Positions 34,139-42,677 of a DNA stretch of 51,045 nt are shown one piece after another (within the stretch, counting starts at the first letter, position 1; each line of letters opens with the position of its first letter). Under the pieces are notes generated by a model. It ran no database searches. It had not been told where the DNA came from and saw only the letters and a program-made list of their open reading frames with translations. The translations under genes were made by a program, and so were the position numbers. The stretch spans positions 1 through 51,045 of IMG/VR virus record IMGVR_UViG_3300023174_000234; one strand, 5' to 3'. The DNA comes from a virus.

Positions 34139-35176
34139 TTAACCCTTTGGCTCAGACGTAGGACTATTAGTAAATGACTGATATATCAGAGTGGCATTTT
34201 GAATTCGCTTCTTTAATATATCTACTCTCACTGGTTTACCACTCGAGTTAAGATACTTCTCGTCAAATTGACAACCAGATCCAGTCTCACGTAGAGCCTG
34301 AGCACTAAAGTCTTCACCACGCTCATAGTGCGCGAATGCTATGGCTGCGTCTTGCGGTGTTCGTGTATTCTGTAGCATCTTTTCGGCTTTACCAGAATAC
34401 TGTGGCATCTCTTTCAATTCTTTTACTATATAACCTAGCTGAACTTCAAGTCTTTCTATCTCTCCGTTGCCATACTGATTCGCGAAGGCTCTAAGAGAGT
34501 CTTGTCTGGGTCCTCTCCACTGCGCTATGCCATACGCTCCTTGACCACCGCCAGATGAGTTAAAAGCCTTGGTATTCAATCCTGATCCAGACTCTACTTG
34601 CAGACAACCTAAGATTCCTGCAGCTTGCTCGGCCGTGTAACCAGACTTGATCAAGAAAGCCATGCCCTTCTCGACGTTAGATCCAGTCAGATTTTCTATG
34701 ACATTATTCGTAGTGTTGACGACATTCTCTGTTACAGCAGTAGATAGATTGGTAGATAGTTGACCTACGTAGCTACCTTTGCCGGGTCCACCCGGAAGCG
34801 TGCCAATGATGATGGGTTGCTGACAGTCGTCGCCGTCTGCGAAGAATCCTACTACCCAAGACTCAGGATGTAAGCCGTGCTTGTTTACACCAATTCCAGA
34901 CTGGCCAGAAGAAGTAGTAGGCATCATGACGAGCGCCCAAGGAAGATCTCCCTGATTCATCTTCGATCTATAAGCAGATCCGTTTGGCGCTTGTGTAGGA
35001 ACAGGTGGTGGAGGCTCTATGATAGCCGCTACGGCAGTCTGTATAGTATTAGCTACTCCTATTAGACCTAACGCGGAGCGAGCGTCTTTAATGATAGTCT
35101 CGGCAGTAGATATGGTCTCGTCAATGATATTCTGTTTATCTGCGGCTACTGCAACATCTCTAGCGTCATCTGCCAT
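34139..35176 (-). CDS. 5: Baseplate hub OB-fold protein with tail lysozyme domain (gp5-like)
   Basis: This 345-residue protein has a helical N-terminal leader (~1-50), a Pro-rich hinge, a gp5-type OB-fold at ~78-130 (PWALVMMPTT, SWVVGFFADGDDCQQPIIIG), and a C-terminal phage tail lysozyme domain at ~168-340. The catalytic glutamate is probably Glu195 in LGCLQVESGSG, followed by the characteristic GAYGIAQWRGPRQ. It should digest glycan strands locally as the tube penetrates. In T4 the OB-fold, lysozyme and needle are one polypeptide; here the needle is separate. It follows the gp27-like hub gene. Confidence 0.85.
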   Translation of the reverse strand: MADDARDVAVAADKQNIIDETISTAETIIKDARSALGLIGVANTIQTAVAAIIEPPPPVPTQAPNGSAYRSKMNQGDLPWALVMMPTTSSGQSGIGVNKHGLHPESWVVGFFADGDDCQQPIIIGTLPGGPGKGSYVGQLSTNLSTAVTENVVNTTNNVIENLTGSNVEKGMAFLIKSGYTAEQAAGILGCLQVESGSGLNTKAFNSSGGGQGAYGIAQWRGPRQDSLRAFANQYGNGEIERLEVQLGYIVKELKEMPQYSGKAEKMLQNTRTPQDAAIAFAHYERGEDFSAQALRETGSGCQFDEKYLNSSGKPVRVDILKKRIQNATLIYQSFTNSPTSEPKG

Positions 35177-35179
35177 GAT

Positions 35180-36667
35180 TTAGTTCTCTCTCGCTGGATT
35201 CGTCACCGCGGCAGATGTGCCCGGAGTATATGTCTGCTTAGTTTCGATAGAAGAAGAATAAGTGTCTCTACTCAGATTCATCACCATAGTGTACTCTCCA
35301 CCTAGAGATATGGCGTGCTTAATATCGGTCACCAGATATTCACCGGTGAGATATTGATCTTCGTCGTTAGGTGTAGTAAACCCTTGAGCAGCTGGTATCT
35401 TGATAGCGATGACGTCTCCGGCCTGAACACGCGTGTCACCTATGGCGCTTACTGTAATATTTATCTGAGCCATGGCAGACTGCATTCTTAGAGCTTCATT
35501 GTACTTCTCTGAGAAGTAGTGCGGAGCATTCGGATAGTCTCCTTGATCTTGAACGATCGCGTACTTGATCTTAGTCTTAGTGCCCTTACCATTATCTTTC
35601 GTCAGAGATAAGTTTTGAAATTCTTTACTGTTGAAGTTGTTTGGACTATTACCATATATCTCACTCGTTAATACCGTACTCGGAGTAGATATGATCTCTT
35701 TATTATACACGTCGATTTGATATAACTCGTTCTCAAAGTAACCGCCGAGGATCTTCTGAAAAGTAGAGTATCTCTTATTCACAGTCAAAGAAGTTAATAC
35801 TCGTTGCTGAGCATTGACTGGAAGATTAAACGATGACATGGCTTGAGCGTTGTAGTTTGGAATGTAGTAATACGTCTTTATTACTCGAGGATAGTTCTCA
35901 TCAGTATTACCTGGATATCCATGATTCATTGATTGTTCGAACTGATACTTGATCATCTGACCGACGGTGTTAAAATAGAATCCATCGAATCTCTCGAAGA
36001 ACACGAAGTAAGACCCATTACCGTACTCTGTGGCTACCGCTCGCTTAGTCATCCACAAGAGAGTGTCGAGTGGCTTCATGTTAGGAACGATGAACTTAAA
36101 CGCGCCCTTCGAGGCCTCTGGCTGATCTAAGTCAGTCATTCCCTTGAGCTTCTTGCCATTCGCGGTCATATTCAACTCATTCTCGAGTAGTATACCTATC
36201 GCATTGGTGTACGTAGTATTATACGCGGCTTGTATTCTCTTCTTGACGTTGTCTAGCATCTCGACTGAATACAGATTTAAGATGTAGATCGACTCACTTC
36301 CTTTTGAGCTCACTACTTGCTTCTCTACTTTATCGACACAAAATATTAGTCTGTAAGTATCATCTTCATCTCTGTCTATCTCATTGACTACACCAGTAGA
36401 ACCTTGTATAGTCGGAGACCATGATATCTCTATAGTCTCTTCACCTACTAAGGGAAAATTTGTGTGAAGACTGACTGCGTCATACAGCATCAAGTTAGCC
36501 TTCATAAAAGGCTGAAATATAGACTGATAGATGCTAAAGCCGGCTAACATATTCGTCACATCTATTGACTCGCCGTTTATCTTTCGAAAGATAATACTTT
36601 GAATGTCTAGACGATAGTTACCGATAGACTCTACTTGTCTCTGACCTGATGTGTATTCGCTCGACAT
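35180..36667 (-). CDS. 27: Baseplate hub protein, gp27-like
   Basis: The 495-residue protein has the hub architecture: an N-terminal beta domain (YRLDIQSIIFRKINGESIDVTNM), a central domain with FKFIVPNMKPLDTLLWMTKRAV, and a C-terminal domain ending in GDVIAIKIP ... DQYLTGEYLVTDIKH ... YTMVMNLSRDTY. These correspond to the tube-like domains of gp27 and gpD/VgrG proteins, which link the tail tube to the spike. It is longer than T4 gp27 (391 aa). It precedes the gp5-like gene and follows gene 53. Confidence 0.82.
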   Translation of the reverse strand: MSSEYTSGQRQVESIGNYRLDIQSIIFRKINGESIDVTNMLAGFSIYQSIFQPFMKANLMLYDAVSLHTNFPLVGEETIEISWSPTIQGSTGVVNEIDRDEDDTYRLIFCVDKVEKQVVSSKGSESIYILNLYSVEMLDNVKKRIQAAYNTTYTNAIGILLENELNMTANGKKLKGMTDLDQPEASKGAFKFIVPNMKPLDTLLWMTKRAVATEYGNGSYFVFFERFDGFYFNTVGQMIKYQFEQSMNHGYPGNTDENYPRVIKTYYYIPNYNAQAMSSFNLPVNAQQRVLTSLTVNKRYSTFQKILGGYFENELYQIDVYNKEIISTPSTVLTSEIYGNSPNNFNSKEFQNLSLTKDNGKGTKTKIKYAIVQDQGDYPNAPHYFSEKYNEALRMQSAMAQINITVSAIGDTRVQAGDVIAIKIPAAQGFTTPNDEDQYLTGEYLVTDIKHAISLGGEYTMVMNLSRDTYSSSIETKQTYTPGTSAAVTNPAREN

Positions 36668-36669
36668 CT

Positions 36670-37239
36670 TTAATTCTTAAATATGTTAGAGATTTCACGA
36701 TTTATCTGTGATAGATAAGTCGAGTCTAGAAGTCTTATGTTTCGATTATCGTCGTTCTTTTCCAGCTCGTAGTCGTATGCATTCTTAGCGGTCCAGAGAT
36801 TCACCTGAAAAGATGGATCATTGGCTACCTTATAGTCGTACGTGATGGTATCCATCTTATAACTCAAGTTATACTCATACTCAGGATCGTCTGGATTTAC
36901 ACTCGAGTTATAGACGTAGTATACGATCTCTTCCATGGCTGCTGGAATTGAACCATACTTTTTAACTACAAATTCTTCGAACTGAAAATTATCCATGGGC
37001 CACTCGAAGTATGGGTCTATTATACTATTACTGAAGTACACTATCCATGTGTAATCAGAGTGACCATAGTAGTCGAATGCTATAGTGTCGGGTCTCTCTC
37101 CATCTCTGACGACGTAAGTATAAAAGGCTCCGATAGTATCAATTACCGACTTAAAGAACTGAGACTTTAAGATGATATTTCTGGTAGCTGAGTCGTTATA
37201 GTTTATGAGTGGAAAATTAGAAAAGTATTTTTGTGACAT
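36670..37239 (-). CDS. 53: Baseplate wedge protein gp53
   Basis: The 189 residues are the size of T4 gp53 (196 aa). The family text is clear: QKYFSNFPLINYND at the start, GERPDTIAFDYYGHSDYTWIVYFSN in the LysM-like part, and FEEFVVKKYGS after it. gp53 joins neighbouring wedges into the hexagonal baseplate. It sits between genes 48 and 27. Confidence 0.94.
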   Translation of the reverse strand: MSQKYFSNFPLINYNDSATRNIILKSQFFKSVIDTIGAFYTYVVRDGERPDTIAFDYYGHSDYTWIVYFSNSIIDPYFEWPMDNFQFEEFVVKKYGSIPAAMEEIVYYVYNSSVNPDDPEYEYNLSYKMDTITYDYKVANDPSFQVNLWTAKNAYDYELEKNDDNRNIRLLDSTYLSQINREISNIFKN

Positions 37240-37247
37240 CTTTTTTC

Positions 37248-38141
37248 CTACTGCGCTAATTCATTACCAGGAATAGTACGTGATGAACCACCATAATCTT
37301 CTGCAGTCCTGATAGCGACTTCTTTAAGAGTAATAGTCAGACTCATCGATGTAGGAGCACCATCTCTATAAAAAGTTGGATGACCTTCTGCGGCATAGTT
37401 TATTTGCACGTCAGTTATGACAGTTCTCTTAGTTCCAAATACAAATTTCTCTATACCATTTCCTAAGAAGTCGACTTGTACTTCTAGTGGATAGTCCATG
37501 GCTATTTTACCAAAGATATAATTAGGTAGAGCTGCTCTACGTATGTAATTGAATATCTCACTAAGAGCTCTGCTGTCACTCGAAGATCGAGGTGAGAAAT
37601 CCCAGCTATACTGAAATCCGCGTAGTTCCACACCAGTAAAAAGAACTGTGGCATGCGGATTTGTTATGACTCCAGTAAATGCACCTCTTTCACCTGCATT
37701 TGCTAGATCAGCTGAAGCATTAGTTAAAAATCTACCAGCTAAGTTATCAAACTGTGCACCATATTCTGCTAATTTTGAACCAATTTTTCCAATACCCTTA
37801 TTAGCCAATACACTCATGTTATCGCTTAACATCTGTAAACTGTTTTGTAATAGATCATTACCTTGTTTAAGAGAAGAAGCTGCAGATAAAAACGAGCCTA
37901 TGTATGGAGATTCAAAGTCAGAATGAGAAATACTCTGAGCTTCTGCTAATTGCTTGGGCAGAGGAAGTACTATAGCTGCTTCAGGAGTCTGCTCACCAGA
38001 CTTATAAGCTATCTCTCTGCTATACCTAGAAAACCTTAACACAGATACGTATGGAGTATTGTAGATATCGCCGGGATAGCTCATGATAGCTCCCTTAGGA
38101 TTTCCAAGCTTTCCTATTACATTCTGTGGAGCGGTTCCCAT
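37248..38141 (-). CDS. 48: Baseplate tail tube cap protein gp48
   Basis: The ATG at 38141 (MGTAPQNVIGK) is chosen because it has an AGG ribosome binding site seven bases upstream; a TTG ten codons earlier has none. The 297-residue product carries the gp48/gp54 block FTGVELRGFQYSWDFSPRSS near the middle and RRAALPNYIFGK after it. gp48 sits on the hub and, with gp54, starts the tail tube. A late promoter box 41 nt upstream serves it and the baseplate genes after it. Confidence 0.9.
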   Translation of the reverse strand: MGTAPQNVIGKLGNPKGAIMSYPGDIYNTPYVSVLRFSRYSREIAYKSGEQTPEAAIVLPLPKQLAEAQSISHSDFESPYIGSFLSAASSLKQGNDLLQNSLQMLSDNMSVLANKGIGKIGSKLAEYGAQFDNLAGRFLTNASADLANAGERGAFTGVITNPHATVLFTGVELRGFQYSWDFSPRSSSDSRALSEIFNYIRRAALPNYIFGKIAMDYPLEVQVDFLGNGIEKFVFGTKRTVITDVQINYAAEGHPTFYRDGAPTSMSLTITLKEVAIRTAEDYGGSSRTIPGNELAQ

Positions 38142-38160
38142 ATGAGACCTATAATTTTGA

Positions 38161-38168
38161 GATAAATA
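38161..38168 (+). promoter_or_regulatory. Late promoter, GATAAATA, for the rightward unit
   Basis: The plus-strand box (one mismatch to TATAAATA) lies 32 nt before gene 4, back-to-back with the leftward box at 38182-38189. Together they form a divergent late promoter pair within 30 bp. Confidence 0.6.
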
Positions 38169-38181
38169 CAATTACTTAGTT

Positions 38182-38189
38182 TATTTATA
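38182..38189 (-). promoter_or_regulatory. T4-type late promoter, TATAAATA, for gene 48 leftward unit
   Basis: A perfect minus-strand box 41 nt before the gene 48 ATG, in the same context (TATAAATAAACTAAG) as the box before gene 18. It is the only strong late box before the long 48-53-27-5-25-6-7-8 unit. Confidence 0.75.
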
Positions 38190-38199
38190 CGGCGATGAG

Positions 38200-38637
38200 A
38201 TGAGTTATCAAGGACCTTTTAAGCCAAGAAATCCTGAGAAGTATCAAGGTAATCCACATAATATCACATATCGAAGTCTGTGGGAACTCAAGTTAATGAG
38301 ATATCTCGACGATCACGATGATGTGATATCATGGGGAAGCGAAGAGATAGCGATACCATATAGATCTCCAGTAGATGGAAGAATACATCGATACTTTCCA
38401 GACTTCGTAGTCAAGAAGAAGAATAGAGATGGAACAACGTCTACTATAATGATAGAGGTAAAGCCGAGAGCACAGACGATGGAACCTAAGGTTCAAAAGA
38501 GAGCCACGAAGAAGTACATCAATGAAGTCATGACTTGGGGCGTGAATCAAGCGAAGTGGAAAGCAGCCGAGAACTACTGTCAAGATAGAATGTGGAAGTT
38601 TCAACTAATGACTGAGAAAGAGCTTGGAATAAGTTAA
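38200..38637 (+). CDS. 4: Head completion protein gp4 (nuclease-like)
   Basis: The 145-residue protein is a close relative of T4 gp4 (150 aa): both have the FKPxNPxKYxGxP ... SLWELKLMxYLD opening and the PYRSPxDxRxHRYFPDF block. The residues Pro67-Asp68 and Glu86-x-Lys88 (IEVKPR) form a PD-(D/E)xK-type nuclease core, with Glu29 as a further acidic site. gp4 acts after packaging, before tails attach. It is the first gene of a plus-strand unit and its stop overlaps the next start (TAATG). Confidence 0.95.
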   Translation: MSYQGPFKPRNPEKYQGNPHNITYRSLWELKLMRYLDDHDDVISWGSEEIAIPYRSPVDGRIHRYFPDFVVKKKNRDGTTSTIMIEVKPRAQTMEPKVQKRATKKYINEVMTWGVNQAKWKAAENYCQDRMWKFQLMTEKELGIS

Positions 38638-39230
38638 TGCAATACAGCCAGTTTGCAAATATTCTAACGCGTGGAGTCTCTGAGGGATACATTCCCGGAA
38701 GAGAGCAACAGTCGCGTAATTGGTTCAGAACACAGGCATCAGAAATTAGAAGAGTAAACGAGAGTAGCCTGTATAAGTCTGAGATAGTAAGATCGAGAGT
38801 GCTACCCGGATTCATGTATCTCTTCGCGTACAATCCAAAGTACAAAGAAGAGTTACCATACTACGACATGTTGCCTCTCATATTTCCATTTGAAATAGAT
38901 AGCTCCGGATTTACCGGCATCAACTTTCACTATCTCGATCTGAACTCGCGAGCCAAGTTGATGGATTCGCTGTATCTTCTAGTAACCAATAAAGACTATG
39001 ACGAGAAGACCAGACTGAGACTGACTTATGCCACACTCAAGCAAGTTAGTAAGATACCATTTTATAAAGCTTGCACGAAGAGATATCTCTATAGTCAAGT
39101 CAGATCACGATATATACTTATTCCAGCAAATGAGTGGGATATAGCTCTCTTCTTACCTCTCGAGAGATTCGCCAAGAAATCAAAGACCACTGTCTTTAAC
39201 GACAGCAAAAAGATAATAGCGAGAAAATAA
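38637..39230 (+). CDS. Conserved virion-associated protein of unknown function
   Basis: I recognise the type but not a function. The 197-residue protein includes FMYLFAYNPKYKEELPYYDMLPLIFPF, then GINFHYLDLNSRAKLMDSLY, and an end with IPANEWDIALFLPLERF and KKIIARK. Similar proteins are found between gp4 and gp54 in T4-like marine phages, often detected in virions. Stop-start overlaps with both neighbours make co-translation likely. Confidence 0.75.
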   Translation: MQYSQFANILTRGVSEGYIPGREQQSRNWFRTQASEIRRVNESSLYKSEIVRSRVLPGFMYLFAYNPKYKEELPYYDMLPLIFPFEIDSSGFTGINFHYLDLNSRAKLMDSLYLLVTNKDYDEKTRLRLTYATLKQVSKIPFYKACTKRYLYSQVRSRYILIPANEWDIALFLPLERFAKKSKTTVFNDSKKIIARK

Positions 39231-40054
39231 TGGCCGACATCTTTCCGATCAACAAGATGATAAGTAAGCTAAAGGTAGCACCGCTACAACCTGCTTATTT
39301 TAGAGTGACTATAACTGCTCCACATCTAACTGGATTAATAGCCAGCGATAGCATCTCGATGTATTGTCAGCGCGCGCAGCTACCCGGCATTCAGTTTCAA
39401 GCTTCTTCTGTTAGACAGTCAGGCGTCGGTAACATTGAGAGACGCCCGACTGATACAGACTTTCAAGACTTTCAGGGCGTGTTTATCTGCGACGGCGATG
39501 GAGAGATCATAAAGTTCTTTCATCGCTGGATGCAGAGCATATACAAGTTTGATGCAGTGAATGGTCTAAATCAACAGACGAATAGAGGACTCAAGACTTA
39601 TACGTTCGAGTATCCTGAAAATTATGAGTCTACTATCGAGATAACACAGTATCAAGTAGGAAATGATTCTGATCGATCTGCTTCAGGCGTAGGATCTAAT
39701 CTAAGGACTTCAGCAGAAGTTCCTGTAGTTACGTATACACTAAATCGTGCTTATCCTCATCAGATAGGAGCGTTGACTTCTGACTGGGCTGCTCAAAATG
39801 AGTATCACTTGCTTCCAGTTAATTTTCACTATCAATCATGGTCGAGTAACTATCTAGATAAAGGAAGCTCATACGACGTCCCAGATACGTATAATGCTCC
39901 AACTCTAGATATCTACAACAGCGTATTAGAATCAGTGGCTAAAGCTGTTGGCGAAACTACGCCCGGGCAATTAGTTAAAGCTGGAGTAGATGGATTATAT
40001 AATTCAATGGGTATTTCATCTAGAGAACCCAGAGAGCGTGCGACAAAAATATAA
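39230..40054 (+). CDS. 54: Baseplate tail tube initiator gp54
   Basis: The 274-residue product has an N-terminal tube-like domain (MYCQRAQLPGIQFQASSVRQSG) that resembles the gp19 tail tube protein above, followed by a hub-facing C-terminal part. In T4, gp54 (320 aa) polymerises on gp48 and starts the gp19 tube. Its place, next to the chaperone-like and tape-measure-like genes, is what tail-tube initiation requires. Confidence 0.85.
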   Translation: MADIFPINKMISKLKVAPLQPAYFRVTITAPHLTGLIASDSISMYCQRAQLPGIQFQASSVRQSGVGNIERRPTDTDFQDFQGVFICDGDGEIIKFFHRWMQSIYKFDAVNGLNQQTNRGLKTYTFEYPENYESTIEITQYQVGNDSDRSASGVGSNLRTSAEVPVVTYTLNRAYPHQIGALTSDWAAQNEYHLLPVNFHYQSWSSNYLDKGSSYDVPDTYNAPTLDIYNSVLESVAKAVGETTPGQLVKAGVDGLYNSMGISSREPRERATKI

Positions 40055-40063
40055 AGGTGAAAA

Positions 40064-40780
40064 ATGGCGCTGCCTAAGATTAATCATCCGACGTTTAGCC
40101 TAGAATTAATATCTTCTGGAAAGACTATTCGTTATAGACCATTTACAGTAAAAGAAGAGAAGATCCTTCTCGTAGCCCAGAGCTCTCAAGATAGAACACA
40201 GATCATTGAAGCCATCAGGCAAGTTATCTCTATGTGTGTGATCAATGAAGACTTTGACGTCAATAAGATTCCTAGCTTTGATCTCGAATACATCTTCATA
40301 AATCTACGATCTAAGTCTGTAAATAATATCGTAGAAATAGTGTTAAGAGATAATGAAGACGAAAAAGACTATACTTTTGAAGTTAATTTAGACGAGATTA
40401 AGATAGTCAAAAAAGAAAATCACACTAAAAAAATTCAAATCATGGATGACCTCGGCATCGTCATGCGTTATCCTAACTTCAATGAAGCTAATATGTTATT
40501 TGATGATTCAGATGACGAAGATTATGTTACGTCTATGCTTAAGATGATATCACGATGCATCGACGTCATATATCAAGGTGAAAAGTTATATAAAGCAGGA
40601 GAAGACTTTACTGAAGAAGAAGCTTTCAACTTTATAAACGAATTACCAGTAGACTCAAGTGATAAGTTTAGAGAGTTCTTTGATAACTTTCCTGAGATAG
40701 AATATGTGATAGAATACAAGAATTCTCTAGGAAATGATAGAACTTATAAACTAACAGGAATCAATAGTTTTTTTTTCTAA
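40064..40780 (+). CDS. 26: gp26-type baseplate hub assembly / tail assembly chaperone, frame-0 product
   Basis: This 238-residue protein belongs by recall to the T4 gp26-type family: it has the TIRYRPFTVKEEKILLVAQSS opening, VINEDFDVNKIPSFDLEYIFI, and an acidic helical C-terminus. T4 gp26 (208 aa) takes part in hub assembly. The gene ends in a run of nine T followed by CTAA, giving the last residues SFFF. A -1 shift there continues into the following 57-codon frame. The position just before the probable tape measure matches the G/GT chaperone genes of lambdoid and other tailed phages. The RBS is AAGGTG. Confidence 0.82.
   Translation: MALPKINHPTFSLELISSGKTIRYRPFTVKEEKILLVAQSSQDRTQIIEAIRQVISMCVINEDFDVNKIPSFDLEYIFINLRSKSVNNIVEIVLRDNEDEKDYTFEVNLDEIKIVKKENHTKKIQIMDDLGIVMRYPNFNEANMLFDDSDDEDYVTSMLKMISRCIDVIYQGEKLYKAGEDFTEEEAFNFINELPVDSSDKFREFFDNFPEIEYVIEYKNSLGNDRTYKLTGINSFFF
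40768..40777 (+). other. Probable -1 frameshift slippery site (T9C)
   Basis: The last codons before the frame-0 stop read TTT TTT TTC TAA. Slipping back one base on T-TTT-TTC yields CTA ATA ATG and enters the following frame without a stop. The fusion would be 297 residues. No Shine-Dalgarno sequence precedes the ATG at 40783. Confidence 0.7.
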
Positions 40781-40782
40781 TA

Positions 40783-40956
40783 ATGGGATACATTGACTTA
40801 GCTACTTATTATAAGCTTCACTTTTCTTTGATGCAGTATCATAAATATAGTCTATCAGATATCGATAGTATGTATCCCTTCGAGAGAGACATATACACTG
40901 AATTGCTTCGCGAGTACTTGAATAAGCTCGAAGAAGATAATTCCAGAGGAAGATAA
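40783..40956 (+). CDS. Downstream chaperone frame (GT-like extension), 57 codons
   Basis: The 57-codon frame begins MGYIDLATYYKLHFSLMQYHK and continues with DIDSMYPFERDIYTELLREYL. This is the pattern of the T domain in GT-type tail assembly chaperones (an aromatic helix, then xMxPxERxxYxxLLxxYL). It is in the -1 frame relative to the gp26-type gene and starts two codons after the T-run. Because it lacks a ribosome binding site, translation by frameshift or by tight coupling at the TAATAATG junction is more likely than free initiation. Confidence 0.75.
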   Translation: MGYIDLATYYKLHFSLMQYHKYSLSDIDSMYPFERDIYTELLREYLNKLEEDNSRGR

Positions 40957-40962
40957 TAAGTC

Positions 40963-42648
40963 ATGGCACTCCCAGAATTACCGCAGTCTAGATACGCCAC
41001 TGCAGCCGCGACGAGAGCTCGCACAGTAGGAGATATCGCTCTAGACAAGTATGATGCTGGGTCTGCTGGTGTGATGGGAAGTTATGCTCAAGCCGCTAAA
41101 GAGAAGATGGCGGCGAGCTCTATGCGTATGAAAGAGAGATTTGATCCTCTCAACATGGTGCAAGGCCTAACCGGAAGTCGACTACTGACTACTGCTGCCG
41201 GTAGAATGATGGGTAGAAAATCAGAAGACGTAGACTACTTTAGAGATAAAGCTACTCAAAGAGATACTGCGCGCAATCCCGGTGGATATCAAGACATCGC
41301 TGCTGCAGCAAAAGATAAAGTTCAATCAGAGGGTCAAAAGAAACTTCTCGAGAGCCAGACTAAGATAAACAACTTAGTGCTAACTGGAAAGACTACATTA
41401 TATCCAAAAGAAGATATAGTAGATGGTCTTAACGATCTATACGACTTGATAGACGAGAGAATGCCAGTCGGAGGTGGAGTAAGTTATGCTTCTAGAGCTG
41501 GACAAGAAAGCCAAGCTGTAGCTTCACCTGTAGCTGCTGGCGGTGGCGGTTCAAGCTTAGGCGACTTAGGAACGAGCGTTGCCGAAAATTTAGGTAAAAA
41601 AGCTCTAAAAGCCGGCGGTCGAGCTTTAAGAGGTGCAGGAAATCTTGCTATGCGTGGGCTAAGCGGGGCTGGTAACTTACTAAGAACAGCTGCTACTCCA
41701 TTAGTTGGATCAGTAGGTCTTGGTACTTTAGCCACCGGGGGTGCAGTTGCCGCAGCTACTACTGCACCACTTGTTGCAGCGGCTCTTAAAGTTGAAGATA
41801 ATAATATTGTAGCTGATGCTACTCCAAGACCAATACCATCTGAATTACAAAAAGATCCGAAATACGGATATCTAAAAGACTTGACTAGTTATGATCCAAA
41901 ACCATTCTTAAATTTAAATTACGATAAAGATGATGGTACTCGAGCTGCTAAAGCTGAGCAATTTATTAGATCTATGGCTAGTAAAATACCTGCTGAAGAT
42001 AGAGCTGAATTTACTAAAATGATAGATCGCCAAGTTCTAGGTGGCAAAAATCTAGAACCAAATCTAATGATGCAATCATTTCGAGATTTAGTTCTCAATT
42101 ATATGAATCAAAAAGTTAATTCTAAAAAGACTGGTAGTGATGCATCATTTGTAGCTAATAAAGATTTAGCACAAACAAATCTAGAAACTGAAGCAAATCG
42201 TCAATCTGATTTAACTGCCGCTGCAGCTAGAACTGCTTCGACAGTAAGTCCAGAAATGAAAGATGTTGCAATTCCATCTTCATATAAAGGTGATTTACGT
42301 AGATTTCAGGCTGATATATCAAAAGCTGCACAAGGTAATGCTACATCATTGGCTAGACTTAAAGCTGCAGGTGTCGATGCCGAAGGTAAGCCACTGCAGA
42401 GTACTCAGACTGTAGCACCAATTCCTGCAGTAGAAAATAATATGAATAATCTAGAACAAGCTCGAACTTCCGCAACTACGCAACAAGCCTCGGCTCCAGT
42501 GATTATAAATGCTGGCGGTGGTGGACAAGGCACGTCAAGTTCTCAATCAGCACCGGCTGTACCACCACCGGGAACAGCTACAACTAATGGTACTGTAAAT
42601 AGATTCGAAGACAAACTTATGGGCGGCAACGCGGACTACGTACCATAA
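40963..42648 (+). CDS. 29: Probable tail tape measure / tail length protein (gp29-like)
   Basis: The 561-residue length is close to T4 gp29 (590 aa), which sets tail length. The N-terminal ~100 residues are basic and helical with ERFDPLNMVQGLTGSRLLTTAAGRMMGRKSEDVDYF, a block I recall from hub/tape-measure proteins of T4-like marine phages. A Gly/Ala-rich stretch with a hydrophobic segment lies at ~225-270 (a possible pore or membrane-active element). The C-terminal ~270 residues are Ala-, Thr- and Gln-rich and probably extended. It follows the chaperone pair with an AGAGGAAG ribosome binding site. Confidence 0.72.
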   Translation: MALPELPQSRYATAAATRARTVGDIALDKYDAGSAGVMGSYAQAAKEKMAASSMRMKERFDPLNMVQGLTGSRLLTTAAGRMMGRKSEDVDYFRDKATQRDTARNPGGYQDIAAAAKDKVQSEGQKKLLESQTKINNLVLTGKTTLYPKEDIVDGLNDLYDLIDERMPVGGGVSYASRAGQESQAVASPVAAGGGGSSLGDLGTSVAENLGKKALKAGGRALRGAGNLAMRGLSGAGNLLRTAATPLVGSVGLGTLATGGAVAAATTAPLVAAALKVEDNNIVADATPRPIPSELQKDPKYGYLKDLTSYDPKPFLNLNYDKDDGTRAAKAEQFIRSMASKIPAEDRAEFTKMIDRQVLGGKNLEPNLMMQSFRDLVLNYMNQKVNSKKTGSDASFVANKDLAQTNLETEANRQSDLTAAAARTASTVSPEMKDVAIPSSYKGDLRRFQADISKAAQGNATSLARLKAAGVDAEGKPLQSTQTVAPIPAVENNMNNLEQARTSATTQQASAPVIINAGGGGQGTSSSQSAPAVPPPGTATTNGTVNRFEDKLMGGNADYVP

Positions 42649-42653
42649 AAAAA

Positions 42654-42671
42654 GGGAGGCTTTCGCCTCCC
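42654..42671. terminator. Bidirectional rho-independent terminator
   Basis: A perfect 7-bp stem GGGAGGC/GCCTCCC with a TTTC loop separates the convergent tape-measure and gene 32 units. On the minus strand it is followed by seven U; on the plus strand by a U-rich tail (TCTTTCTT) with an A-run before the stem. It should stop both transcripts. Confidence 0.93.
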
Positions 42672-42677
42672 TCTTTC

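Noticed and set aside
38142-38171. TTG start for gp48
   Set aside because: No ribosome binding site; the ATG at 38141 has one and leads directly into the conserved N-terminus.
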